A stretch of 64,000 bases of DNA from CALJFL01 sp039964455 (GCA_039964455.1 JBDVXK010000013.1:248001-312000); one strand, 5' to 3'; positions 51,968 to 60,816 are shown, counted from the stretch's first letter. Notes: generated by a model from the letters alone, not told the origin. Program-made: numbers and translations.

Positions 51968-53161
51968 TCAGCCAAAAATGCTCAGCAGCAAGTTGATAAT
52001 CATGGCGTTGGACAGATCTATAAAGAAGGCACCAACCAAGGGCACTACAATAAACGCACGTGGCGCGGGCCCCAGGCTTTTGGTCACTGCGGTCATATTT
52101 GCCACGGCGGTGGGTGTAGCACCTAACGCCAAACCCGCGTATCCGGAACACATTACCGCCGCTTCATACGTTCCCCCCAAGACCCGAAATACCACAAACA
52201 ATGTGTAGCAGACGATCATTGCCACCTGGACCAACAGCAACACAAACATGGGGCCAGCCAGGTCCGCCAGCATCCACAGTTGCAAGCTCATCAGGGACAT
52301 GGAGAGAAAAAGCCCCAGGCTCAGATCAGAGATCAAAGCCAGCGATCGGGATCCGGTTGGCCATTGATACCGGGGCATTACCCGGGGAATGGTGTTGGTA
52401 AGAATAATGCCAGCGAACAGGCAGGTCACAAAATCGGGCAGCATCAAACCCCAATGCTCGAAAAGATCGTTTAGCCGAGTGCCTATGCCTATGGCTATAG
52501 CGATGACCAATAGTGACTTGAGAATGCCATCAACGTTGATGATCTCATGTTCCTTGTAACGGAAGCCGATGGTCAGTTCCCCCTCCTCCTCGGCCTTTAA
52601 TTTGTGTCGCCACACCAGATAACGCGCAATGGGCCCGCCTACGATACCGCCGAAAATTAAGCCGAAGGTGGCACAGGCCAAGCCTATTTCCATGGCGAAA
52701 GGCACCTGGTACTCGCTGCTGAAGGTCGGCGCCCAGGCGATTGCCGTGCCGTGACCACCGCTGAGGCTGACCGAGCCTGTGAGCAGGCCCAGCACCGGGA
52801 CCTGGCCAGCGGCAACGGCGACACCAATGCCTGCAAGGTTTTGCAGGAACAAGTAGCCAACGGCGAGCACCAATAGTGTCACCAGGGCACGCCCGCCCTG
52901 GCGCAGTACATCAATTCGAGAGGACAAACCGATAGTGGTGAAGAACACGATCAACAATATATCCCGGTTGGCCATATCAAAACTGACCTCTATGCCGGCT
53001 AGCCAATAGAGCATGCCGGCAAACAGAGAGGCCATCAGGCCACCGGTCACCGGCTCCGGGATATTGTATTCGCGCAGTACCCTTATCTTATCGTTCAGGT
53101 AGCGCCCGAAAAACAGGACGATGATCGCGATGATCAGGGTTTGGCGGGTATCAAGTTCCAC
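51968..53161 (-). CDS. gltS: Sodium/glutamate symporter
   Basis: A 397-residue membrane transporter of the GltS family (E. coli GltS is 401). Seen: family blocks NIPEPVTGGL near the N-terminus, GSVSLSGGHGTAIAW in the first half and SGYAGLALGATPTAVANM in the second, the two inverted repeats. It imports glutamate with sodium, fitting a marine organism. Its start is three bases below the end of the next gene upstream. Confidence 0.95.
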   Translation of the reverse strand: MELDTRQTLIIAIIVLFFGRYLNDKIRVLREYNIPEPVTGGLMASLFAGMLYWLAGIEVSFDMANRDILLIVFFTTIGLSSRIDVLRQGGRALVTLLVLAVGYLFLQNLAGIGVAVAAGQVPVLGLLTGSVSLSGGHGTAIAWAPTFSSEYQVPFAMEIGLACATFGLIFGGIVGGPIARYLVWRHKLKAEEEGELTIGFRYKEHEIINVDGILKSLLVIAIAIGIGTRLNDLFEHWGLMLPDFVTCLFAGIILTNTIPRVMPRYQWPTGSRSLALISDLSLGLFLSMSLMSLQLWMLADLAGPMFVLLLVQVAMIVCYTLFVVFRVLGGTYEAAVMCSGYAGLALGATPTAVANMTAVTKSLGPAPRAFIVVPLVGAFFIDLSNAMIINLLLSIFG

Positions 53162-53164
53162 GAT

Positions 53165-53974
53165 TTACTCTGCGCTGAAAGTCGCCACTACCTGATCGCC
53201 ATGCAGCAGCGACAGGACCCCGCTTTCCAGTCGGTAGGCACTGACGCCTGCCAACATTTGCAGGTAGGTGCGCTCCAGATCGCCCCCCTCGGCACAGGCC
53301 ATCATGGTTCCTGCCAGTGGACCAAAGGACAGTGGGGTCCCGTGGGTGGCATCGCCCTCGCTGCTATAGGAACCGCTAAATCGGTTACAACCCGAAAAAC
53401 CAGCTGCACGCTGTTCTTGCTCCGACAACTGCAAATCTGCAGGACGGTCGCCAGCGCCAGTCGCTGCCGGCTCACCCGACAGGGTCACCAGCTGCCAGTT
53501 GGTGCCCACCAGAACCGGCTCGGATACTGACTTAACGGATTCAGGCACACGCCGCACCAATACCTCTACCGGGTTGCCGCCAAAAGCGTTGATATAGTCA
53601 GTGTTGGTAAAAAGCAGCCGGCCATCCAGGCGAATGGTGGCCCGCAGGGCATATTGCATACGGTCGTCAATCTGCGCCGGGTTGTATTCAATGCTGAAAG
53701 GATAGGGTGGACCACCCTCGGGTGTCATCATCACAGTTGCCAACACAGACGCCGGCGCATCAGCCCGCGAAACGTCCTGTAGCTGAATTTCCAGCTCGCT
53801 ACCCGGGGGCAGCATCATACGCTCGCGATAAATTACGCTTCCTTCAATTTGCGACATACTTTCAGCTTGCTCTGCCACGCCTGTCTCACTGCTATCGCAG
53901 CCCGACACCAACAGGCCCGTAAGCAACACATAGGCGCCGAAAAATCCGCGAAGGCGTGCAGTATTCCAGATCAA
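53165..53974 (-). CDS. Lipoprotein with YbaY-type and META domains
   Basis: A 269-residue lipoprotein: signal ending VSGC (Cys26), then a YbaY/YscW-like beta domain (about 45-145, EGSVIYRERMMLPPGSELEI) and a META/HslJ-like domain (about 155-265, NWQLVTLSGEP, GFSGCNRFSGSY). Both domains are surface/stress-associated and of unclear function. The fusion is found in several proteobacteria. It lies three bases above gltS on the same strand. Confidence 0.85.
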   Translation of the reverse strand: MIWNTARLRGFFGAYVLLTGLLVSGCDSSETGVAEQAESMSQIEGSVIYRERMMLPPGSELEIQLQDVSRADAPASVLATVMMTPEGGPPYPFSIEYNPAQIDDRMQYALRATIRLDGRLLFTNTDYINAFGGNPVEVLVRRVPESVKSVSEPVLVGTNWQLVTLSGEPAATGAGDRPADLQLSEQEQRAAGFSGCNRFSGSYSSEGDATHGTPLSFGPLAGTMMACAEGGDLERTYLQMLAGVSAYRLESGVLSLLHGDQVVATFSAE

Positions 53975-54014
53975 AAGTCACTCTCCTGTAAATCATGGTG
54001 CAATGGCCAGGCAG

Positions 54015-54398
54015 CTAGCTGGCCAGTTTTTGCAGCATTGCACCCATTTGTTGGTGAATCATATTTACGGCCTTTAGTGGCCTCACCATCACCTTGAATT
54101 CAACGATCTTGCCCTCTTCGTTGAAGGTCATGATATCAACGCCGTTGATCAGGATGCCGTCGATCTCGCACTCAAACTCAAGCACAGCGTGATTGCCGGC
54201 CACAACTTCCTTGGTGTAGCGAAAGCCTTCATTGAATACATGCATGGCGCCGGTCAGGTAGAGGACGGTAATGTCCCTGCCCTCCTGGGGACTGTGGACT
54301 ACGGGTGAAAGAAATACGCAATCCTCCCCGATAATTTCCGGCAAGCGGGCTGGATCCCGTTCGCGCATGAGCTCGTGCCACTGCTCTACTGTATTCAA
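54015..54398 (-). CDS. NTF2-like / SnoaL-like small protein
   Basis: A 127-residue cone-fold protein of the nuclear-transport-factor-2 superfamily (EQWHELMRERDPARLPEII at the N-terminus; VDIMTFNEEGKIVEFKVM on the C-terminal strand). Members include limonene epoxide hydrolase, ketosteroid isomerase and polyketide cyclases; without a clear active-site set the function stays open. It is 40 bases upstream of the YbaY+META lipoprotein gene. Confidence 0.85.
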   Translation of the reverse strand: MNTVEQWHELMRERDPARLPEIIGEDCVFLSPVVHSPQEGRDITVLYLTGAMHVFNEGFRYTKEVVAGNHAVLEFECEIDGILINGVDIMTFNEEGKIVEFKVMVRPLKAVNMIHQQMGAMLQKLAS

Positions 54399-54477
54399 AA
54401 TCCGTTACTCCCTGACAAAATAGAGCACGAGTATCCCACACGCGCCCTACACAGTGGTGACAAACAAGCGGGTTATC

Positions 54478-54825
54478 TTATATCCCCGTTTCCTGATGGA
54501 ACTCTTTTTCAATGGTCTGCTGTGCCTCGTATTGCGCAACACCACGCTTGCGGCGGGAATTGCTCATACGCTGCTGGTAACGTTGCCGACGGTAATGCGC
54601 AACCAACCGGGGAAAACGCTCGGCCTCCACCTCTCCCGCAATAAGCTCCTCGATAAAGGCAATATCGATACCCACGCGGTAGGCGATACGACTCGGTCGA
54701 ATCTTGTTGGCGTGAAACTCCGCGACAATATGTATCTGTTGTTCGCGGCCGTACTCACACACCCTGGAGTAACCGTAGGGCGGCGATGGGGTTCGGGTGT
54801 CCTGCTTGGCGTGATTGTCCTGCAT
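54478..54825 (-). CDS. Small basic protein with helix-turn-helix-like segment
   Basis: A 115-residue protein with a central segment (HANKIRPSRIAYRVGIDIAFIEELIAGE) that could form a helix-turn-helix and a highly basic tail (RYQQRMSNSRRKRG). I do not recognise the family. DNA or RNA binding is plausible. It starts divergently from the aldehyde dehydrogenase gene across 223 bases. Confidence 0.6.
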   Translation of the reverse strand: MQDNHAKQDTRTPSPPYGYSRVCEYGREQQIHIVAEFHANKIRPSRIAYRVGIDIAFIEELIAGEVEAERFPRLVAHYRRQRYQQRMSNSRRKRGVAQYEAQQTIEKEFHQETGI

Positions 54826-54935
54826 AGTGCTGTTTTAGCAGCTGTCAGCAGAAATGCCAATCTCATCACGCATTTCCGGCGTATATCTCCACGGCTGAAC
54901 CGCCTGACTTGGCCCGAATTAACCCCGATTTATGG

Positions 54936-54964
54936 TTAATTTTTAGCCATTTGGCGACTATAAT
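54936..54964 (+). promoter_or_regulatory. Promoter of the aldehyde dehydrogenase gene
   Basis: A perfect -10 TATAAT at 54959-54964 with a weak -35 (TTAATT at 54936-54941, 17-base spacer). Transcription would start near 54971, leaving a leader of about 78 bases. Confidence 0.5.
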
Positions 54965-55048
54965 ACGCCGTTCGCATAAATAGCCATGCACCTTCGGCCG
55001 GTGATTGTGGTTAACAACAGCAGCAGAGCCGCATTTGAGGAAGAGACT

Positions 55049-56506
55049 ATGAACGCACCCCAGCAATTACCCACGATTAGCGACATTGAAGAAAGAATGC
55101 AGCAAGTCCTGGCCAATCAGAAGCAAGCTTATCTGGCTGAAGGCTTTGTGACAGCCGAAACCCGCATAGACCGCCTTGATCGCGGCATCGACGTGTTACT
55201 GGAGTACCAGGACAAGCTCGTCGACGCACTAAACACCGATTTTTCCTGTAGACCACGGGAAGTCAGCCTCCTCACCGACCTGGCTGCCGCCGTCACCCCG
55301 ATGAAGCACGCCAAAAAGCACCTGCGTAGCTGGATGAAGCCTGAGAAACGTGCCAGTACTTTCCCGCTGGGACTGCTGGGTGGACGCTCTCGCATTGAGT
55401 ATCAGCCCCTGGGCGTGGTTGGCGTGATCGCTCCCTGGAACTTCCCCGTTAATCTGGCATTCGGCCCACTGGGCGGCATTCTTGCCGCGGGTAACCGGGT
55501 CATGATGAAGCCTTCTGAATTCACCCCCGCAACCTCCGAAGTGATGTGTGAGATGGTCGCCAAGGCCTGGGACGAGAACGAGGTCGCCATCTTCGACGGC
55601 GGCCCGGACGTCGGCCAGGCATTCTCCGGGCTGGCATTTGATCACCTGCTGTTCACCGGTGCTACGGGAATCGCCCGACACATTATGGCCGCGGCCTCCA
55701 AGAACCTTGTGCCAGTAACGCTGGAACTCGGTGGCAAGTCTCCCGTTATCATCTCCCGATCGGCCGACATCGAGAAAAGCATAGGCCGCATCATGATGGG
55801 CAAGACCATGAACGCCGGTCAGATCTGCCTGGCCCCGGACTATCTGATGGTGCCCGAGGAAAAACTGCATGAAGTCGTCGAAGCTATCCAGACTTCCGTC
55901 GGTGAAATGTATCCAAAACTGCTGGATAACCCGCAGTACACCTCGGTTATCAACGATCGTCACTACCAGCGCCTGACTGGCTATATCAACGAAGCAGAAG
56001 AGCGCGGTGCGAAGGTAATCGCCGTCAACCCGGGCAAGGAAGACTTCAGCGAGCAGAGCGGCTACAAGATTCCTCCTACCCTGATCCTGGAGCCCGCCGA
56101 CGACCTCAAGGCCATGGAAGAAGAGCTATTCGGTCCCGTATTGCCGATCATGACCTATAAGGAGTTTGATGAAACCATCAACTATGTGAACAGCAAGCCT
56201 CGCCCACTGGCCGCCTATTACTTCGGCCAGGACAAGAGCGAAGAATCCGCTGTTCTGACCAAGACGACCTCGGGCGGTGCATGCATCAATGATGTCATCA
56301 TGCATATTGCGCAAGAGGAACTGCCATTTGGCGGCGTTGGCCCCAGTGGTATGGGCTCCTACCACGGTTATGAGGGCTTCAAGAACTTCAGCCATGGCAA
56401 ATCGATTTACAGCCAGAGCTCTCTTAACATCGGCAAACTCTCCGGTATGTTACCGCCTTACGGTAAGTCGACGGAAAGCGCCATTAAGATGCAGATTAAG
56501 AAGTAA
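55049..56506 (+). CDS. Coniferyl-aldehyde dehydrogenase-like ALDH
   Basis: A 485-residue aldehyde dehydrogenase. Seen: Asn131 (PWNFP), Glu226 (TLELGGKSP) and Cys260 (NAGQICLAPDY), the complete catalytic set. The overall sequence resembles the coniferyl aldehyde dehydrogenase (CalB) group, which also takes long-chain and aromatic aldehydes. NAD(P)-dependent and cytoplasmic. The frame starts at 54986, but the ATG at 55049 follows GAGGAAGAGAC and is preferred. It ends at an intrinsic terminator. Confidence 0.93.
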   Translation: MNAPQQLPTISDIEERMQQVLANQKQAYLAEGFVTAETRIDRLDRGIDVLLEYQDKLVDALNTDFSCRPREVSLLTDLAAAVTPMKHAKKHLRSWMKPEKRASTFPLGLLGGRSRIEYQPLGVVGVIAPWNFPVNLAFGPLGGILAAGNRVMMKPSEFTPATSEVMCEMVAKAWDENEVAIFDGGPDVGQAFSGLAFDHLLFTGATGIARHIMAAASKNLVPVTLELGGKSPVIISRSADIEKSIGRIMMGKTMNAGQICLAPDYLMVPEEKLHEVVEAIQTSVGEMYPKLLDNPQYTSVINDRHYQRLTGYINEAEERGAKVIAVNPGKEDFSEQSGYKIPPTLILEPADDLKAMEEELFGPVLPIMTYKEFDETINYVNSKPRPLAAYYFGQDKSEESAVLTKTTSGGACINDVIMHIAQEELPFGGVGPSGMGSYHGYEGFKNFSHGKSIYSQSSLNIGKLSGMLPPYGKSTESAIKMQIKK

Positions 56507-56525
56507 AACGAGGCAGGCAAAATAC

Positions 56526-56552
56526 AAAGGGGCCAACAGGGCCCCTTTTTTT
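56526..56552 (+). terminator. Intrinsic terminator of the ALDH gene
   Basis: Stem GGGGCC (56529-56534) with GGCCCC (56540-56545), five-base loop, followed by seven T. On the minus strand only a short A-run follows, so it mainly stops the plus-strand transcript. Confidence 0.88.
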
Positions 56553-56574
56553 ATGTCTGATTCCTATGGAACAA

Positions 56575-56766
56575 CTAGCGTATTCTTCCGCCCACAGAAA
56601 TACTGGTATGCACTCCTGAGCCCCAGCCGCCGCGGCCATAGCCATAGTTACTGTAACCACTGGATACGCCAACGCTGCCGTAGATCTGCGGGTCATCACA
56701 GCCATACAGGCTGACCATCACCAAAGACACCAGCACCACTCTCACCAGCTTTATCAGTCGCTTCAT
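56575..56766 (-). CDS. Small Gly/Tyr-rich lipoprotein
   Basis: A 63-residue lipoprotein with a signal ending VSLYGC (Cys23) and a mature part rich in Gly, Ser and Tyr (VGVSSGYSNYGYGRGG). Family not recognised. Its ATG overlaps the stop of the VOC lipoprotein gene by one base, so it is co-translated with it. Confidence 0.75.
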   Translation of the reverse strand: MKRLIKLVRVVLVSLVMVSLYGCDDPQIYGSVGVSSGYSNYGYGRGGWGSGVHTSISVGGRIR

Positions 56767-57680
56767 TATTGCTCCCCTCGATAAGCTTGCGCGGATGTGT
56801 CGGCCCAGGTTTGTAATGCGATACCAGCACCCGAGGGCCCCGCGATCACGGCCACATGCCCTCCGCCGGGGCGAGCTACAGCGGGCACCAGAACTTCACC
56901 ACCCAGAGCGGGTACCTGGGATAAAATCTCCACCAGTTCATCGTGGTCGGCCACGCGCAGGTAACTGACCCACATGGGCGGCATCTGCGGTACGGGGGTG
57001 GTTCGTATTCCAGCCCGCGGCCGGTCAGCCGTTTTCAACACCCGATAATCAACCTGCGTGTCCGCCAGTGGCAGAGACAGGGGCGTCTCTTCAAACGGCG
57101 CAAGCTGATTGTAAAAATCGCTCGCCTGCGCCGGATCCGTTGTCCACAGCTCGTGCCATAGAAAGTCGCCGGTGCCGGGCTTCGCGCTGGTCGAGTCGAC
57201 TGGGTCACCATTGCGGGTTTGCAACAGCGCCAGTAAAGCGCCCTCTGGATCCGCTACCACCGCGATATCGCCACGGTCACCCAGCGAAGTCGCTGGCGTA
57301 AAGACAGTACCGCCAGCAGACGCCACCACTCCCACAGCCTTTTCTACGTTGGTCACCGACATCGCTACCACCCATTGGGATATATCGGCTGTATTAGGTA
57401 ACTGATTCTGGTCAACCATACCGCCAATCAGTTGGCCGTTGTGACGAATCAGGGTGTAGTTGATGCCACTGGCCAGCGGCTCAAACTCCCAGCCGAACAG
57501 CTGGGAGTAAAAATTCTCGGTCCTGTCGGGCGTATCTGTGAGCAGGTCCTGCCAAATCAGTTTCCCTGGCAACCTCCCACTTGCGCTCGCATCGGTAACC
57601 GGTGGAATATTGAAACCGGTCACCGCACAGGCGGTGACACAGGCCAGCAGCAATAGCCCCGCTATCGGGCTTCTGATCAT
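56766..57680 (-). CDS. VOC (glyoxalase-type) lipoprotein
   Basis: A 304-residue lipoprotein: signal ending CVTAC (Cys18) and two vicinal-oxygen-chelate domains (about 35-150, beginning LIWQDLLTDTPDRTENFYSQLFGWE, and about 165-290). VOC proteins are usually cytoplasmic enzymes; an exported, lipidated pair of VOC modules is unusual. Metal-dependent dioxygenase, glyoxalase or binding functions are all possible. The ATG at 57680 with GGAG upstream gives the lipoprotein signal; the longer frame from 57728 does not. Confidence 0.85.
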   Translation of the reverse strand: MIRSPIAGLLLLACVTACAVTGFNIPPVTDASASGRLPGKLIWQDLLTDTPDRTENFYSQLFGWEFEPLASGINYTLIRHNGQLIGGMVDQNQLPNTADISQWVVAMSVTNVEKAVGVVASAGGTVFTPATSLGDRGDIAVVADPEGALLALLQTRNGDPVDSTSAKPGTGDFLWHELWTTDPAQASDFYNQLAPFEETPLSLPLADTQVDYRVLKTADRPRAGIRTTPVPQMPPMWVSYLRVADHDELVEILSQVPALGGEVLVPAVARPGGGHVAVIAGPSGAGIALQTWADTSAQAYRGEQ

Positions 57681-57745
57681 CGACTCTACTCCTGTTGTTC
57701 GGAGCAACATTAGAGCATAGGCCCGCACAACTTGCCCACGTCGAA

Positions 57746-57774
57746 TTGGCGAAAATCACCCTGTGATGCAATAC
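57746..57774 (+). promoter_or_regulatory. Possible promoter of the DUF3012 lipoprotein gene
   Basis: TTGGCG (57746-57751), 17-base spacer, CAATAC (57769-57774). The -10 match is only moderate. Confidence 0.3.
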
Positions 57775-57808
57775 TTGCGGGACTACATTTTCCAGTTGGA
57801 GCAAGACA

Positions 57809-58072
57809 ATGAAACGATTAATCGCCGCCTCCGCGATCCTCTTCCTATCCGCCTGTAGCGTTGAACCCGGCAGTGAGGCCTGGTGCGAAAGCATGAAAGA
57901 AAAAAGCAAAGGCGACTGGACCGCCGACGAAACCATGACCTATGGCAAGCACTGCCTGCTTGACAGCCAGACTATCGGTTCGGACGACTGGTGCGCTGAC
58001 CTCAAGGACACAGACAAGGGCGACTGGACTAACGAAGAAACCAAGAACTACGCCAAGCACTGCGTTATTTAG
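57809..58072 (+). CDS. Small lipoprotein with two tandem DUF3012 units
   Basis: An 87-residue lipoprotein: signal ending LSAC (Cys16), then two copies of the DUF3012 unit (W-C-x14-17-GDW-x8-KHC). First unit starts Trp25-Cys26 and ends at KHC 47-49; the second starts Trp61-Cys62 and ends at KHC 83-85, exactly 36 residues later. DUF3012 proteins usually have one unit. The four Cys could form one disulfide per unit. Function unknown. Confidence 0.85.
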   Translation: MKRLIAASAILFLSACSVEPGSEAWCESMKEKSKGDWTADETMTYGKHCLLDSQTIGSDDWCADLKDTDKGDWTNEETKNYAKHCVI

Positions 58073-58088
58073 GCAGCAGACACCACTG

Positions 58089-58784
58089 CTAACGGGGCGC
58101 CGGCTGTAACAACAGGGTAGGTAGCCCCAGACAGTGACTGTGAACGGTCGCCACACGGGTGCCCGGCTTGCGGCCATCACGAACGTCCGACAGCTCAACA
58201 CCCAGGTCGCGAAGCTGAGCGGCCCTGACCTCTATATCAGGCAGGTGGAAGGTCAAGCCCCAGAACGCATCTACTGCCCCGGGTTCCACTGTGTGACTGG
58301 CTATCACTTCAAGCGTTAACTTACCGGTTCGAAAAAACAGCATCCTGCCGCCCCATTCCGGCACATCCTGATCCAGTGCCAAACGGATTCCCAGGCGGCC
58401 ATTAAACAGTGAGATGCAACGGTCGGCATCTACCGAACGCAAGACGAGATGATCCACGCCGGTGTCGGGCAGGCAGCCTTGCGGGCAATCGTCCCGAAAA
58501 GCGGCGGTATAACGACCATCACCCACCCTTAGATCAAGCCCGAGGTCATTATCCAGAGCGGCATCAGCGACATCAGATCCGGCTGAAACCAGCGCCAGAG
58601 ACACTATCGTCGCGCTCGCAACGGGCCCCTCAGCGAACTCCAGTACCGTATTTGATAGCGCCAACCAGGCGCGTTTGTCGCCATCCAACAACAGGGGGCG
58701 TGAACCCAGCAAAGTGGCGTACTCCTCGCAGGCCGCGGCAAGGTCCGGGACACGGATTACAATGCGATCAAAGCTCTCAATCAT
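58089..58784 (-). CDS. VOC-family (glyoxalase-like) protein
   Basis: A 231-residue protein with two VOC-type half modules (about 1-75 and 110-225; FDRIVIRVPDLAAACEEY and VDHLVLRSVDADRCISLF). No signal peptide, so probably cytoplasmic. Metal-ligand residues are not clear enough to assign glyoxalase, dioxygenase or binding role. It converges with the DUF3012 lipoprotein gene, 16 bases apart. Confidence 0.85.
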   Translation of the reverse strand: MIESFDRIVIRVPDLAAACEEYATLLGSRPLLLDGDKRAWLALSNTVLEFAEGPVASATIVSLALVSAGSDVADAALDNDLGLDLRVGDGRYTAAFRDDCPQGCLPDTGVDHLVLRSVDADRCISLFNGRLGIRLALDQDVPEWGGRMLFFRTGKLTLEVIASHTVEPGAVDAFWGLTFHLPDIEVRAAQLRDLGVELSDVRDGRKPGTRVATVHSHCLGLPTLLLQPAPR

Positions 58785-58832
58785 GATTATGGCGCCAAGG
58801 GGAAATCATCATCTTCGCAAACTCGAAAGTCT

Positions 58833-58861
58833 TTGGCTAATTGCCCAATCAGCACTAAACT
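58833..58861 (+). promoter_or_regulatory. Promoter of the solute-binding protein gene
   Basis: -35 TTGGCT (58833-58838), 17-base spacer, -10 TAAACT (58856-58861), 71 bases upstream of the ATG at 58932. Confidence 0.45.
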
Positions 58862-58931
58862 AGGCACCTTTATTTTTTAGCCAATAGCCCGGCAGCTTCG
58901 GTTGGGCAACGCTTTCACCAAGGAGAACTCC

Positions 58932-59741
58932 ATGTTTAAACAGATAAAACTCATTTTGCTGAGCGCCATGCTGGTGCTGGGCACTGCGCTGTCCAGCGCG
59001 ACAATGGCAGGCGACACCCTGCAGAGGGTCATTGACTTTAAAACACTGAAAGTGGGCACCTCTGCTGGTCAGCCCCCGTTCAGTATGGCTGACCGTGACG
59101 GCAAGCTCATGGGGTTCGATCTGGATCTGGCGAAAGCGCTGGCCAATGCCATGCGGGTTAAGCTGGAAGTGAAGGTCATGCCCTTTGGCGACCTGATGAA
59201 AGCACTCGACGAAGGCCAGGTAGACATGGTTATTTCCGGTGTGGCGATCACCCCGCAGCGCGCTGAAGAAGCCACATTTATCGGCCCCTATATGATGTCC
59301 GGGAAATCCATTCTGACCAAGAACGACGTTCTGGCCAAAGTTTCCGAGAGCCAGGAATTCAACCGCAGCGACCTCAAATTGGCTGCCCTGAAGAACTCTA
59401 CCAGTGCCGACTTTGTCTCTGCGGTCGCGCCCGAAGCTACCATGGTTGCAATATCCAACTACGACGAAGGTGTCGCCATGGTTCGTGACGGCGAGGTAGA
59501 CGGCATGATCGCCGATATGCCCATCTGTGTACTTTCCGTACTGCGCTACCCCGATGCCGGCTTTGTAACGCTTGAAAAGCCCCTCACTGTTGAGCCAATT
59601 GGTGTTGCAGTTAAAGGCAATGACGCGGAGTTCAGCAACCTGGTAGACAACTACCTGGAAGCCTATGGCAAGATTGGCGTTCTGACCAAGCTGCGCAAGA
59701 AGTGGTTTGAGAGCAACGCCTGGGTAGCTGCGCTGCCCTAG
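58932..59741 (+). CDS. Periplasmic solute-binding protein, family 3
   Basis: A 269-residue protein with a Sec signal (about 1-27) and an amino-acid-type SBP domain (TLKVGTSAGQPPFS, then MGFDLDLAKALANAM). It would bind a small amino-acid or organic-acid ligand in the periplasm. Its ATG at 58932 follows AAGGAGA. No permease or ATPase gene is adjacent, so it is an orphan binding protein; a sensor or receptor role is possible. A strong terminator lies 25-60 bases past its stop. Confidence 0.9.
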   Translation: MFKQIKLILLSAMLVLGTALSSATMAGDTLQRVIDFKTLKVGTSAGQPPFSMADRDGKLMGFDLDLAKALANAMRVKLEVKVMPFGDLMKALDEGQVDMVISGVAITPQRAEEATFIGPYMMSGKSILTKNDVLAKVSESQEFNRSDLKLAALKNSTSADFVSAVAPEATMVAISNYDEGVAMVRDGEVDGMIADMPICVLSVLRYPDAGFVTLEKPLTVEPIGVAVKGNDAEFSNLVDNYLEAYGKIGVLTKLRKKWFESNAWVAALP

Positions 59742-59748
59742 CGATGTG

Positions 59749-60816
59749 ATGCAAGGCATTAAAGCAAAAGGGCGCGGAGTAATATCCACGCCCTTTTTTT
59801 TGGGATTAGTATTTATGGCAACGCTGTTAAAGGCACACAGTTCCCCTATCGTCATTGCCCACCGTGGTGCCAGTGGCTACCTGCCAGAGCACACCCTCGC
59901 CGCCAAGGCGATGGCCCATACGATGGGAGCCGACTTTCTTGAACAGGACGTAGTATTGACCCGGGATGGCGTACCGGTCGTTCTTCACGATATTCACCTG
60001 GAGTCGACTACCGATGTTGCTGAGCGCTTTCCCGAGCGCCGGCGCGAAGACGGCCATTACTACGCTATAGACCTGGACCTTGCCGAGCTTCGCCAACTAA
60101 GGGCCCATGAACGCACCCGTATCAACGATGCCGGCGAGCGGGTTGCCGTCTACCCCAACCGCTTCCCGCTGTCTGCAAACAGCGCCGATATGCGCGTGCC
60201 AACGCTGGCAGAAGAAATCGCATTCATCGCTGGCATGGATCGCAGCACAGGCCGGCAAACCGGCCTGTACATAGAGCTGAAAGGCCCCAGGTTTCATAGT
60301 CAGGAAGGCCAGGATATTGCCAGGGCAATCATGGCAGTGCTGGCTGACACAGGTTATGACAAACGGCCCGAGCAGGTCTTTCTACAAAGTTTTGATGACC
60401 AGGTGCTGCGCTACCTTCGAGACGAACTGGACTGCCAGTTGCCCCTGATACAGCTCATTGCCGACCCCGGCTGGGGAGAAGACAGCAACGTTGATTACGC
60501 TTTTCTGCAAACGGCGGCAGGGCTGGACTACGTAGCCAGTTACGCAGCCGGTATCGGACCCTGGTACAGACAAATTTATCTTGGCAATGACGGCAGCGGT
60601 GCCCAGCTGAGTTCGCTGGTCACACTGGCACAGGAGCGCGGTTTGCAGGTACACCCCTACACTCTGCGCAAGGACGAGTTGCCATCGGGGATAACGGATT
60701 TCAATGCCCTGCTGGAACTTATGCTGGAGCAGGCCGGGGTGGATGGAATTTTTACCGACTTTCCCGACCTTGCCAGACAGTATATCGATGCTATGGTCAT
60801 AGCCAGCGAGCCATAG
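59749..60816 (+). CDS. glpQ: Glycerophosphodiester phosphodiesterase, periplasmic GlpQ-like
   Basis: A roughly 355-residue phosphodiesterase. Seen: active-site AHRGASGYLPEHT, then LEQDVVLTRDG and VLHDIHL, and a C-terminal DGIFTDFPD, all of the GlpQ type (with the GlpQ-typical motif YYAIDL). It hydrolyses glycerophosphodiesters to glycerol-3-phosphate and an alcohol. Starting at 59749 gives an N-terminal hydrophobic signal-like segment (VISTPFFLGLVFMATLL) and a plausible cleavage site AHS, which is what a periplasmic GlpQ needs. Starting at 59815 gives a protein with no signal. I favour 59749; no good ribosome-binding site supports either. Confidence 0.9.
   Translation: MQGIKAKGRGVISTPFFLGLVFMATLLKAHSSPIVIAHRGASGYLPEHTLAAKAMAHTMGADFLEQDVVLTRDGVPVVLHDIHLESTTDVAERFPERRREDGHYYAIDLDLAELRQLRAHERTRINDAGERVAVYPNRFPLSANSADMRVPTLAEEIAFIAGMDRSTGRQTGLYIELKGPRFHSQEGQDIARAIMAVLADTGYDKRPEQVFLQSFDDQVLRYLRDELDCQLPLIQLIADPGWGEDSNVDYAFLQTAAGLDYVASYAAGIGPWYRQIYLGNDGSGAQLSSLVTLAQERGLQVHPYTLRKDELPSGITDFNALLELMLEQAGVDGIFTDFPDLARQYIDAMVIASEP
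59766..59801 (+). terminator. Intrinsic terminator of the SBP gene, inside the glpQ signal region
   Basis: Stem AAAAGGGCG (59766-59774) with CGCCCTTTT (59889-59797 region, i.e. 59789-59797), 14-base loop and a run of eight T ending at 59801. It overlaps codons of the predicted GlpQ signal peptide. Confidence 0.8.

Noticed and set aside
58860..59855. 331-residue open frame antisense to the solute-binding protein gene
   Set aside because: The sense strand encodes a clear binding protein; the antisense frame has no known domain.
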